Source: Acholeplasmataceae bacterium (GTDB lineage: Bacteria > Bacillota_I > Bacilli_A > Acholeplasmatales > Acholeplasmataceae). Taken from it: a DNA stretch of 21,397 nucleotides. The position numbers and the translations under genes are program-made. The stretch spans positions 1-21,397 of the forward strand of contig DOYO01000081.1 in NCBI GenBank assembly GCA_003518475.1, written 5' to 3'. Position 1 is the stretch's first letter, and every line of letters begins with the position of its first letter. Shown piece by piece: positions 6,819 through 13,694 of this stretch. Below the pieces are notes generated by a model that searched no databases, had not been told where the DNA came from, and saw nothing but the letters and a program-made list of their open reading frames with translations.

Positions 6819-7999
6819 TTGTTAATATCTCCTTCTTCAATAATGGTGACCTCTTCACGAGGGTCGGTTTTGGGTACTAAAACGATGGAGCCTGATTGCA
6901 TGGTGATGTATGGTCCAATCAGTTCGTTGAGCTTGTCTTTTCCTATACGCTTTGTGAGCTCCGTGATGCCTGCTACTTTTCTAGGAGCATATGGGTCAAT
7001 ACCTGATGCTTCGCAAACCTTAACCACGGAATCTTCGTCAGAAATCTTTCTTGACCCTTTGGATTGAACAAGCTTGTAGTTTGACCACTTATGTCCATTC
7101 ATCGCCTTCTTGAGTGCAAACTCTTTGATGTCTTCTGCAAATTGGATAAGTTCATCAAGGTTTGGAAGGAATAGTTCAATCTCGGCATCTGTCAAAGTGA
7201 CTGCAGGTTTCTTAATCTCTTTAATGACTTCAATATTGGCTTCCGCTCGTTTGGCACAGATGGCTTTACCTGCACAATATCGACAATACTTGCCAACTTT
7301 CGCTTCTGGAGTATCGACCTTTGTTCTTTCAACAGCTGGAAGCAGTACGTTGGCTTCAAACTCGAGTAGCTTCTCAATCGGCATTTCATACTCGTTTGTG
7401 TTGTTTATCACCGGTTGGTAAATAATAATTCTTACCTTTTTCACTGGGTAGATATCCTTGAAAGCCTTATAGAAATAGAGAGCATAGATACCAAGTTGTG
7501 AATTAAACTGACCAGTCTCACTATCAAACGTATACACGGGACCACGACCAGTCTTTAAGTCAATCACAGTGAGTGTGCCGCCATCCACAGATGAGATCAT
7601 GCCGCAGTCAAGTGTGCCACCAGCATCTTCATCAAAATCCATGTCCAGGTGTTGCTCGATAACAATGAGAGGTTCATCATCGGATCGCTTTCTCTCAAAC
7701 TCGATCGCTTGGATGACAAAATCTGCATACCCATCAGCGATTTCTTGCATTTCTTCTGAATACATGTCCAGCTCTTTGATGACGTCCTGAATCGGCTTAA
7801 CTTCGCTGTCATAATCAATCAAATTAAGTGACTGACTAATAAGTGCAGCTCCTAATTCATGACACTGTGTCCCAAACTCAGCTTGTGGATTCGTCTCCTG
7901 GCTTGAACCATCATTCAGCAAGGTGCTAAGTGGACAGTTCAACCAAATACTACTTTTACTTGGGCTGTACTTTCTACTATGAGTTTTTGGTGCCAGCAT
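6812..7999 (-). CDS. DUF2800 Cas4/RecB-like PD-(D/E)XK nuclease
   Basis: A 395-aa nuclease of the DUF2800 family. The opening HSRKYSPSKSSIWLNCPLS is the family hallmark and holds Cys22. H47-E48 (TQCHELG), D131 (GTLDCGM) and D147-L-K149 (VIDLKTG) supply the PD-(D/E)XK active site, with Q168 in a following helix. CRYCAGKAIC gives C239, C242 and C248, which with Cys22 match the iron-sulfur cluster ligands of Cas4/AddB-like nucleases. I chose ATG 7997-7999 with AGGTG upstream; a GTG three codons earlier is weaker. The start overlaps the 73-aa gene by 23 nt. It probably resects DNA ends for the Sak4-like annealing step. Confidence 0.85.
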   Translation of the reverse strand: MLAPKTHSRKYSPSKSSIWLNCPLSTLLNDGSSQETNPQAEFGTQCHELGAALISQSLNLIDYDSEVKPIQDVIKELDMYSEEMQEIADGYADFVIQAIEFERKRSDDEPLIVIEQHLDMDFDEDAGGTLDCGMISSVDGGTLTVIDLKTGRGPVYTFDSETGQFNSQLGIYALYFYKAFKDIYPVKKVRIIIYQPVINNTNEYEMPIEKLLEFEANVLLPAVERTKVDTPEAKVGKYCRYCAGKAICAKRAEANIEVIKEIKKPAVTLTDAEIELFLPNLDELIQFAEDIKEFALKKAMNGHKWSNYKLVQSKGSRKISDEDSVVKVCEASGIDPYAPRKVAGITELTKRIGKDKLNELIGPYITMQSGSIVLVPKTDPREEVTIIEEGDINKC

Positions 8000-8198
8000 T
8001 TTTCTCACCTACACTTTCATGGATTTCGATTCCTGTCACAGAATCACTTGGAGCAATGATCAAGACGCCTCTTTTCTTACCGAATAACTTGTTAAATAGT
8101 TTTTTCGGAAAGTGCTCGACCACTGACTCAATTACGTTGTTGCTCACATCGTCTTGGTCCACCAAGTTGATGCGAACCTTGTGCCATTTGTCTTTCAT
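7977..8198 (-). CDS. hypothetical 73-aa phage protein
   Basis: A short frame with AGAGGTT before ATG 8196-8198, ending in TAG inside the next gene. The product is hydrophilic and lysine-rich (MKDKWHKVRINLVDQDD at the start, FPKKLFNKLFGKKRGVLIIAP in the middle), with no signal peptide or obvious motif. I do not recognise the family. Tight overlap with the nuclease gene and its place just after the sigma-like gene mark it as a real early-operon member. The basic centre could contact nucleic acid, but that is only a guess. Confidence 0.65.
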   Translation of the reverse strand: MKDKWHKVRINLVDQDDVSNNVIESVVEHFPKKLFNKLFGKKRGVLIIAPSDSVTGIEIHESVGEKNAGTKNS

Positions 8199-8213
8199 GG
8201 TTTAACCTCTTTC

Positions 8214-8235
8214 TAGAAGGGCTCATTGCCTTCTA
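8214..8235. repeat. hairpin between the sigma-like and 73-aa genes
   Basis: TAGAAGG (8214-8220) and CCTTCTA (8229-8235) form a perfect 7-bp stem with an 8-nt loop, 16 nt before the next ATG on the minus strand. No T tract follows, so it is more likely an mRNA stability or attenuation element than a terminator. Confidence 0.5.
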
Positions 8236-8254
8236 TATCTAAGTCCGCATTTTT

Positions 8255-8884
8255 TTAGTAAAGTTCGGGTTTTTCTGAAAAATGTTTTTTTATTTTGTTT
8301 TCGAGTGTTTTTACACGTTCCGACACAGTGCTTTTGGAGAGTCCTAGCTTCACGCATACTTCTGCTTGCGTTAATTCTTGTATATAGATAAGGTCGAATA
8401 TCTCTTGCATTGATTTAGGTAAGGTATAAACGTAATTGCGGATCAATTCAATCTTGTCCTCGTAATAATCAGCATCTTCATCGTGGGCAAGTAAAGAAGC
8501 TTCACATAATAATTTGTTTTTGTCTTCCTGAGCATTCTCATCTTCGCTAAAAGCATCAAGATTGATGATTCTTTTAGGCTTGTCATAAGGATTGGGTTCG
8601 TCTGGATGTTCAGCTGCCCACTTTTTCTTATTAGCGATGCGTGCTTGTCGTTCTTGGTTGTCCTCGCAGTTGATATACTTAAGGTCTGCTCTTATTTGAG
8701 CATCATCCATTTGATGCAGTTGCTTGATTGTAATTTCAGTGATTGTTTCATCGACTTGAATCTCTCTATAACCTGTTGCACGAATAGTTGTAGATACTCC
8801 TGGTTCTAGGATTACCTTGTCGCCATTTTCAAATAAGTAAGTGTACATTGTTCTTTTCGAGTTTGCTGTTTTGCGTAGTTTCAT
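8255..8884 (-). CDS. phage sigma-70-like factor (region 4)
   Basis: A 209-aa protein that opens the phage operon. The C-terminal 65 residues match sigma-70 region 4: LIRNYVYTLPKSMQEIFDL, then the helix-turn-helix LTQAEVCVKLGLSKSTVSER (about 172-191) and a lysine-rich end. The N-terminal 90 residues (TMYTYLFENGDKVILEPG, TITEITIKQLHQMDD) carry no regions 1-3, so it is probably not a full promoter-opening factor. The middle is acidic (DAFSEDENAQEDKNK). GGAGG lies upstream of ATG 8882-8884. It may switch RNA polymerase toward phage promoters or act as a regulator using sigma-like DNA recognition. With the DUF1492-like gene at the far end, the module has two sigma-like regulators. Confidence 0.8.
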   Translation of the reverse strand: MKLRKTANSKRTMYTYLFENGDKVILEPGVSTTIRATGYREIQVDETITEITIKQLHQMDDAQIRADLKYINCEDNQERQARIANKKKWAAEHPDEPNPYDKPKRIINLDAFSEDENAQEDKNKLLCEASLLAHDEDADYYEDKIELIRNYVYTLPKSMQEIFDLIYIQELTQAEVCVKLGLSKSTVSERVKTLENKIKKHFSEKPELY

Positions 8885-8930
8885 AAAGAAATACCTCCGT
8901 TCAGATTTTTTGAAATCACTGAAAGGAGGT

Positions 8931-8958
8931 ACCGTTTTTTTGCAGAAGTGACCGTTTT
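8931..8958. repeat. ACCGTTTT direct repeat upstream of the sigma-like gene
   Basis: ACCGTTTT occurs at 8931-8938 and 8951-8958, exactly 20 bp apart (two helical turns), 47-75 bp upstream of the sigma-like gene start. It could be an operator for that gene. A Shine-Dalgarno-like AAAGGAGGT on the plus strand just before it leads to no ORF longer than about 12 codons. Confidence 0.4.
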
Positions 8959-9050
8959 AGGGCGTCGCAAAAAGAATGGTTAATTAAATAACTCCATTTC
9001 AGTTTGCAGGTTTTTCCTCGCAAAGGTCTAATCTGCTGTATTTAATTTGA

Positions 9051-9095
9051 GATGTGTTTTTGCGAACACCCAGTCTAGAAATGGGTAAACACATC
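9051..9095. repeat. imperfect inverted repeat in the divergent control region
   Basis: GATGTGTTT (9051-9059) pairs with AAACACATC (9087-9095), and ACCCA (9068-9072) pairs with TGGGT (9082-9086). The right arm is continuous; the left arm has an 8-nt bulge. TTGCGAA in the bulge is inverted at 9112-9118 (TTCGCAA), and CGCAA also occurs near 8966 and 9020. It lies between divergent operons and is a candidate regulator site. Confidence 0.5.
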
Positions 9096-9105
9096 AATAT
9101 CGAAC

Positions 9106-9133
9106 TTGAATTTCGCAAGCTCAAACTTATAAT
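9106..9133 (+). promoter_or_regulatory. promoter of the ABC-3C operon
   Basis: TTGAAT (9106-9111) and TATAAT (9128-9133) are separated by 16 bp, a good sigma-A match. The -10 box lies inside the palindrome TCAAACTTATAATTTGA (9121-9137). A second TATAAT at 9169-9174 lacks a good -35 box. Both lie within 160 bp of ATG 9288 and face the defence genes. Confidence 0.6.
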
Positions 9134-9170
9134 TTGAATTCATGCTTTTTGAATATCAAGTTTTTTGATA
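9121..9170. promoter_or_regulatory. two palindromic operator candidates over the ABC-3C promoter
   Basis: TCAAACTTATAATTTGA (9121-9137) has TCAAA/TTTGA arms around the -10 box. TATCAAGTTTTTTGATA (9154-9170) has perfect 6-bp TATCAA/TTGATA arms and abuts the second TATAAT. Both share TCAA half-sites and sit where a repressor would block transcription. The XRE protein at 12481-12681 in the same operon is the obvious candidate; binding is not shown. Confidence 0.4.
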
Positions 9171-9236
9171 TAATAAAGGAAAGGTTGCTTTTTCAATTAT
9201 TACAACTGTATTCTAAATCATTATCAATTTTCAAAT

Positions 9237-9267
9237 CGGAGTTACTCGGAGTGGATATCTAGCTCCG
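9237..9267 (+). promoter_or_regulatory. leader hairpin before the ABC-3C operon
   Basis: CGGAGT is repeated at 9237-9242 and 9247-9252. The second copy can pair with CTCCG (9263-9267) around GGATATCT. The stem ends a few bases before the AAGGAGG at 9272-9278 that serves ATG 9288. The first copy could compete for the same partner, so the leader could switch between two folds; this is inference from pairing only. Confidence 0.35.
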
Positions 9268-9287
9268 CTTTAAGGAGGTATCACAAG

Positions 9288-10241
9288 ATGAAACTGAGTC
9301 ATTTTTTTTCAATACTTGATCAATATTTGAATTATAAAGTACAAAGTGGTTCTGGCTCAGGAAGAATATCTTTAGGTGATAAAGTAAGAACATATTTGAA
9401 TGCTTTTATATCACCTCTAACAAGCGATAATCCTATTGATGAATTAAAGGATGATTTTTGTCGTAAAATTTACAACGGGTCTGAACAACTCCCATTAAAA
9501 TATGCTTCTTTCATTAAGGCAAATATTGACTTCATGACTTTTGAAACTTTCTGTGAAGACCTTTCAATTGATGCTAGAATGGGGATGATTTTACAATTTG
9601 CTTCGTCTCATTTTGATATTGACATCGATAATTTTGAGCAAGGAATCACAGGAGTGCTAGACACAATTTTGTACTATATTATTAATGTTCCACCATCGAC
9701 CTCTATTCGCAGCTCTACATTTTTAGGTGGGAGTAGAGTTATGATTGGTGGGAAAACTGTTGATTTACTTCCTGAATTGATACCAACAACAAAGATTGAA
9801 TTAAATGAAGTTCCTTATATTGAAGCTCTTCTACGAGTCTATTCACAATCAGAAAAACTTGGACCAATCTCAATAGATGACCTAAGAACAATGCACCCAA
9901 GATACACACAACATTTTAAATTTCAAAGAGAAAACTACTTCAGTGCTGAAAGTGTATTACACCAAATTAGAGATATCTATATTGATGGAGAACTTGAATT
10001 CAATAATGCCAAAAGTGAAGCTTTATCAGGAATTCAAACCACCATACTTGAAGTATGCAAAAATGCTCTTGAAAGAGTCGATAACACCATGAAACATGTA
10101 ACAGTCGTCTCATTCAGTAAAAGCTATTTAATGAGAAACAACAATGGATTAATTGGACCTAAAGAAAAACAAGGCATGGTTCATATGCTAGTTAACGATG
10201 GAAAGATTGAATGGGTGGTTGACTATGACACAGATATTTAA
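9288..10241 (+). CDS. ABC-3C system protein with ABC-3C C-terminal domain (putative effector)
   Basis: A 317-aa protein opening the ABC-three-component operon. Residues about 199-313 match the ABC-3C C-terminal domain: LRTMHPRYTQHFKFQRENYF then SAESVLHQIRDIY, and the closing GMVHMLVNDGKIEWV. In known ABC-3C loci this domain links a variable N-terminal effector to the ABC ATPase and middle component. The N-terminal 190 residues are mostly helical, with a glycine-serine stretch at 20-27 (SGSGSGRI), and show no nuclease, protease, TIR or NTPase motif that I can recognise. No membrane segment is clear. AAGGAGG lies 9 nt before ATG 9288. The frame overlaps the next gene by 17 nt. The domain match is good; the effector activity is unknown. 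Confidence 0.78.
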   Translation: MKLSHFFSILDQYLNYKVQSGSGSGRISLGDKVRTYLNAFISPLTSDNPIDELKDDFCRKIYNGSEQLPLKYASFIKANIDFMTFETFCEDLSIDARMGMILQFASSHFDIDIDNFEQGITGVLDTILYYIINVPPSTSIRSSTFLGGSRVMIGGKTVDLLPELIPTTKIELNEVPYIEALLRVYSQSEKLGPISIDDLRTMHPRYTQHFKFQRENYFSAESVLHQIRDIYIDGELEFNNAKSEALSGIQTTILEVCKNALERVDNTMKHVTVVSFSKSYLMRNNNGLIGPKEKQGMVHMLVNDGKIEWVVDYDTDI

Positions 10242-10662
10242 TTCAGAACTTGAGGTTAATCTAAGAATTTTATCTATATTAGCGGTTGTACGGGATTCTG
10301 TTTCTCTAGATTACATAACCACTATGGATTTATTTACAACATATGGTAAGAATTATAAATTTACAGAAGAAAACCTTCATGGAGATAGTTCATACAATTT
10401 TAGCGAAATAGCTTCTCGTCGAACCCTAGTCAATCGATCTTTAAAGAGCTTAGTAACAAAAGGATTAGTTAAAGCAGAAAAAAGTTCAAATGGTTTCTAT
10501 TACTCTATTAACGAGGATGGTAAAAATATTTGTAATGCTTTAGATACCGATTATCATCGTAAGTATAGTGAGACAGTCAAAATCATAATCCAGAAAACAC
10601 ATGGTCTATCAGATGCTCAATTAGTTAGATACGCAACAAAACAATCCATAAATAAGGAGTAG
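10225..10662 (+). CDS. ABC-3C middle component (winged helix)
   Basis: A 145-aa protein matching the middle component 2 type of ABC-3C systems. It opens with FNSELEVNLRILSILAVV, the typical helical start, and continues with RRTLVNRSLKSLVTKGLVKAEKSS (split around residue 80), a winged-helix recognition helix and wing. I chose ATG 10225-10227, after GGGTGG, because the protein then starts as family members do; a longer frame begins at 10198. The start lies inside the upstream gene, so translation is coupled. It is thought to bridge the ATPase and the effector. Family call good; mechanism from family knowledge. Confidence 0.75.
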   Translation: MTQIFNSELEVNLRILSILAVVRDSVSLDYITTMDLFTTYGKNYKFTEENLHGDSSYNFSEIASRRTLVNRSLKSLVTKGLVKAEKSSNGFYYSINEDGKNICNALDTDYHRKYSETVKIIIQKTHGLSDAQLVRYATKQSINKE

Positions 10663-10668
10663 TAATCT

Positions 10669-12471
10669 ATGGGAAGACTTCATATAAATAAGCTTATAAT
10701 CTCAGGATCCAAGGGTGTCTCAACAGTTGATTTTGGTGAACGCTTAACATTAATAACAGGTCCATCCGATACAGGTAAATCTTATATATTTAAGTCGATT
10801 TACTATTTACTCGGTGCGGACAAAAACAATGTCCCTTTTGATCCTTCAATTGGATATGACACAGTATCTATGGAGTTAAGAAAAGGGTTATCAAACGTTA
10901 CTGTTACGAGAAAGATTGGCGATTCAATAATAACCGTCATAGATGAAACTGGGGAATCTATATACAAGACTAAAGGTAAGGAAAACAACATTAGTGATTT
11001 TTATTCTGAGTTGTTGGATATTTCACCGTCGTTAATGATTCCATATAACGCTGATGGTCAGACACAAAGATTCTCACTAAGAACACTTAAATCTCTGTTT
11101 ATGATTCGTGAAGATAATACAGAAACTGAAAGTCCGATTTTACTACCTCCGCAAAACCAAAGTGCTACAGCATTTTTAGCGGGTTTGCTGTACATTCTTT
11201 ATGAACAAGATTTTTCAGATTATGATGCTAATGAAAATAAAAAATCGAAAGCAGCAAAAAAGGCTGCCGTTCAAAAATACATTCTTGGAAATAAAGAAAA
11301 ACTGCAAGCTAAAAAAGGTTATTTAGAAAAGCTACTCAACAATAGCCAATCAGATTTTGAAAATATCACTAATTTAGTAGATAATCTCCAGAAAGAACTT
11401 GAAGATACAAATAAACTGATTAGCGATTCCATTAAATCTCTTAGGGAATATGGCAATAAAATAATCAATGTCGAGGATCAATTAAGAGGTAAAAATCTAT
11501 TACTTAGTAGATATAAAGCACTGGAATCACAGTATATTGCTGATATTGAAAGGTTAGGTTTTGTAGTTCAGGGAGAAACCATTATTCACAAACACGAAAC
11601 ACCAGTTTATTGCCCATTCTGCGATAATCAAATGAATGAAAAACAAGAAGATTCGTATCTTGAAGCTTCTCAAGCAGAGGTGAAAAAGATATTAATTAAT
11701 AGCGAGGACCTCTCACTTACAATAAATGATGTTAAAACAGAAATAGCTAATTTCACTATTGGGCTTGAGCAATTACAAGCACAAAGAAATACAATTCAGA
11801 ACACTATCAATAGCGAGTTAAAGCCTCAGAAATCATCAATATTACAAAAAATCGAGAAATATACATCATTTATACAAGCAACAAATGATTTGAGGTTAAT
11901 CAATTCAATACTAGAAAGCTACGAAAATGATTTGATTCACTTAGATCAAACTGTTGATACACCTACTCAATTCAAACCTAAAGAATTATTCTCCTCTGAT
12001 TTTGTTACAAAAATAAGTGAAACATACTTATCTTTGCTAAGAAAGTGCAACTTTAATCCCATCGAGTCGGCAGAATTTGATATGTCGACATTTGATATTA
12101 AGGTAAATGGTGTACCAAAGAAAACTCACGGTAAAGGCTATAGAGCGTTGTTAAACTCATTACTTGTACTCTCCTTAAGGGAATATATTAACGATAACGC
12201 TATTAAAAACCCACACTTTTACTTAATAGACTCTCCGTTGCATGGCCTAATAATGCCTAACGGAATAGAGCAAACGCTAAATGTTAGAAAGGGATTTTTT
12301 GATTACCTAGTTAATAATCACGGAGAAGATCAAATAATAATAATTGAAAATATAAACAGGGAAGAATTACCTTCAAACATAGATTCCATACCAAATGTAA
12401 AACTAATAGAATTCACTCAACAAGAGGATAAGGGTAGATATGGTCTGCTTGACGGAATCAGAAAAAATTAG
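10669..12471 (+). CDS. ABC-3C Rad50-like ABC ATPase (DUF3732-like)
   Basis: A 600-aa SMC/Rad50-type ATPase. Walker A GPSDTGKS (31-38) is near the N-terminus. Residues about 190-430 form two coiled-coil arms split by a zinc hook, CPFC (315-318). The C-terminal half has a signature-like HGKGYRALLNSLLVLS (487-502) and Walker B HFYLIDSPLHG (516-526). The acidic residue that normally follows the Walker B Asp is a Ser here (DSP), as DQP occurs in DUF3732 relatives, so hydrolysis may be slow or different. It starts 7 nt after the middle component gene. Such ATPases are thought to sense foreign nucleic acid ends or structures and gate the effector. The stop TAG overlaps the next gene's AGGAGG. Confidence 0.85.
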   Translation: MGRLHINKLIISGSKGVSTVDFGERLTLITGPSDTGKSYIFKSIYYLLGADKNNVPFDPSIGYDTVSMELRKGLSNVTVTRKIGDSIITVIDETGESIYKTKGKENNISDFYSELLDISPSLMIPYNADGQTQRFSLRTLKSLFMIREDNTETESPILLPPQNQSATAFLAGLLYILYEQDFSDYDANENKKSKAAKKAAVQKYILGNKEKLQAKKGYLEKLLNNSQSDFENITNLVDNLQKELEDTNKLISDSIKSLREYGNKIINVEDQLRGKNLLLSRYKALESQYIADIERLGFVVQGETIIHKHETPVYCPFCDNQMNEKQEDSYLEASQAEVKKILINSEDLSLTINDVKTEIANFTIGLEQLQAQRNTIQNTINSELKPQKSSILQKIEKYTSFIQATNDLRLINSILESYENDLIHLDQTVDTPTQFKPKELFSSDFVTKISETYLSLLRKCNFNPIESAEFDMSTFDIKVNGVPKKTHGKGYRALLNSLLVLSLREYINDNAIKNPHFYLIDSPLHGLIMPNGIEQTLNVRKGFFDYLVNNHGEDQIIIIENINREELPSNIDSIPNVKLIEFTQQEDKGRYGLLDGIRKN

Positions 12472-12480
12472 GAGGTTAAT

Positions 12481-12681
12481 ATGATCAGTTATAATAAGTT
12501 ATGGAAGTTGCTAATTGATAAAGGGTTAAATAAAAAAAAGCTCATTGAGCTCTCTGGAGTAAGTTCTTCTTCAATCGCAAAGATGACGAAAGGTCAAAAT
12601 GTGACAACAGATGTTTTATGCAAAATTTGTCATACACTAAGTTGTGATTTTAAAGATATAATGGAGTATATCCCAAGTTAG
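12481..12681 (+). CDS. small XRE-family helix-turn-helix regulator
   Basis: A 66-aa protein that is almost entirely an XRE/Cro-type helix-turn-helix (MISYNKLWKLLIDKGLNKKK then LIELSGVSSSSIAKMTKG as helices 2-3), resembling YozG-like regulators. AGGAGG overlaps the upstream stop, 10 nt before the gene, so it is cotranslated with the ATPase. Its likely job is autoregulation of the defence operon, and the palindromes at 9121-9170 are candidate sites. It has no extra sensor domain. Confidence 0.85.
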   Translation: MISYNKLWKLLIDKGLNKKKLIELSGVSSSSIAKMTKGQNVTTDVLCKICHTLSCDFKDIMEYIPS

Positions 12682-12724
12682 TTTATCGATTAAATAGTAA
12701 CAATGAATATCAGGAGGTATGAGA

Positions 12725-13636
12725 ATGTCAGAAATTAACCTATTTGAATTAATATCAAATGGCCAAGCTAATGAAATTACTAGTTCGTCTTTTTACATCG
12801 AGAAGAAATTACAATCCATAATTGAAAAGAATATGTCCACTTTTTTTGGTGTCCGATTTATCGAATCAGAATATCGAATTGATAATGGTAGAATTGATAG
12901 CCTTGGAATAGATGAAAATAATAACCCAGTAATATTCGAGTATAAACGCTCATCAAGCGAGAACGTAATCAACCAGGGACTATTTTATATGGACTGGCTA
13001 GTTAGCCATAAGGATGCTTTTTATGTCTTAGTCATGAAGAAGTTGGGCAAAGAATTCGCAGATAAAATCGACTGGTCATTGCCAAGACTCTATTGCGTGG
13101 CTAACAACTTCACTAAATTTGACGAAAATGCTATAAGACAGATGTCTAGAAATATATCACTTTATCGTTATCGCCTATATGGAGAAAAACACATCTTGTT
13201 TGAATTATTAGGCTCCAATGTTGTTAACAAGGATCAAAGTGATCAAGATGGAAACGTAGTTACCCAACCTGACAAGAAATACATAGATCAAACATTCTCT
13301 TCTAGATATGAAAAAGCTCCACAGAAATTTAAGGTTCTCTACGAAAATATCAAATCTTATACACTTTCACTTGGTGATGATGTCACAGAAAATCAACTGA
13401 AATTATACACAGCATTTAAAAAGATAAAGAACTTCATGTGTGTCGAGATTCATCCTAGTACAATAATATTGTATTTGAAATTGGATCCAACTAAAGAGAC
13501 TTTAGTCAGTGGCTTTTCAAGAGATGTTACTAACATTGGCCATTGGGGAACAGGAGATTTAGAAGTCACTATTACAGATGATACTACATACGAACAAGCA
13601 AAGAATTTAATCGAAAAAGCATATTTCAATAACTAA
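12725..13636 (+). CDS. PD-(D/E)XK nuclease-like protein with DUF5655 domain
   Basis: A 303-aa protein. The N-terminal part (about 20-130) has a restriction-endonuclease-like core: D58 in GRIDSLGID, E72-Y-K74 in VIFEYKRSS and Q84 in NQGLFYMDW, the order expected of PD-(D/E)XK enzymes. The C-terminal third (SLGDDVTENQLKLYTAFKKI onward) matches DUF5655, a domain often found near restriction systems. I chose ATG 12725-12727, 7 nt after AGGAGG; an in-frame ATG at 12719 is only 1 nt from that site. It lies 43 nt after the XRE gene on the same strand. It may be an added nuclease arm of the ABC-3C operon or an independent cargo gene next to the type I locus. Target unknown. Confidence 0.78.
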   Translation: MSEINLFELISNGQANEITSSSFYIEKKLQSIIEKNMSTFFGVRFIESEYRIDNGRIDSLGIDENNNPVIFEYKRSSSENVINQGLFYMDWLVSHKDAFYVLVMKKLGKEFADKIDWSLPRLYCVANNFTKFDENAIRQMSRNISLYRYRLYGEKHILFELLGSNVVNKDQSDQDGNVVTQPDKKYIDQTFSSRYEKAPQKFKVLYENIKSYTLSLGDDVTENQLKLYTAFKKIKNFMCVEIHPSTIILYLKLDPTKETLVSGFSRDVTNIGHWGTGDLEVTITDDTTYEQAKNLIEKAYFNN

Positions 13637-13658
13637 GGTATCTATCTATAATGCAAAA

Positions 13659-13692
13659 AAGCGACTCAACTCAATTACGAGCTGGGTCGCTT
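13659..13692. terminator. bidirectional terminator between convergent operons
   Basis: AAGCGAC (13659-13665) pairs with GTCGCTT (13686-13692), extended by inner pairs around AATTAC. Six A residues precede the left arm and TCTTT follows the right arm, so it can act in both directions. It separates the plus-strand defence operon from the minus-strand metallopeptidase gene. Confidence 0.75.
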
Positions 13693-13694
13693 CT

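Noticed and set aside
7110..7421. Plus-strand 103-codon frame inside the DUF2800 gene, and similar long antisense frames elsewhere
   Set aside because: They lie fully antisense to well-supported genes, lack ribosome binding sites and have serine-rich low-complexity products typical of antisense frames.
8917..8990. Small plus-strand gene after AAAGGAGGT
   Set aside because: The possible GTG or TTG starts give only about 3-11 codons before a stop.
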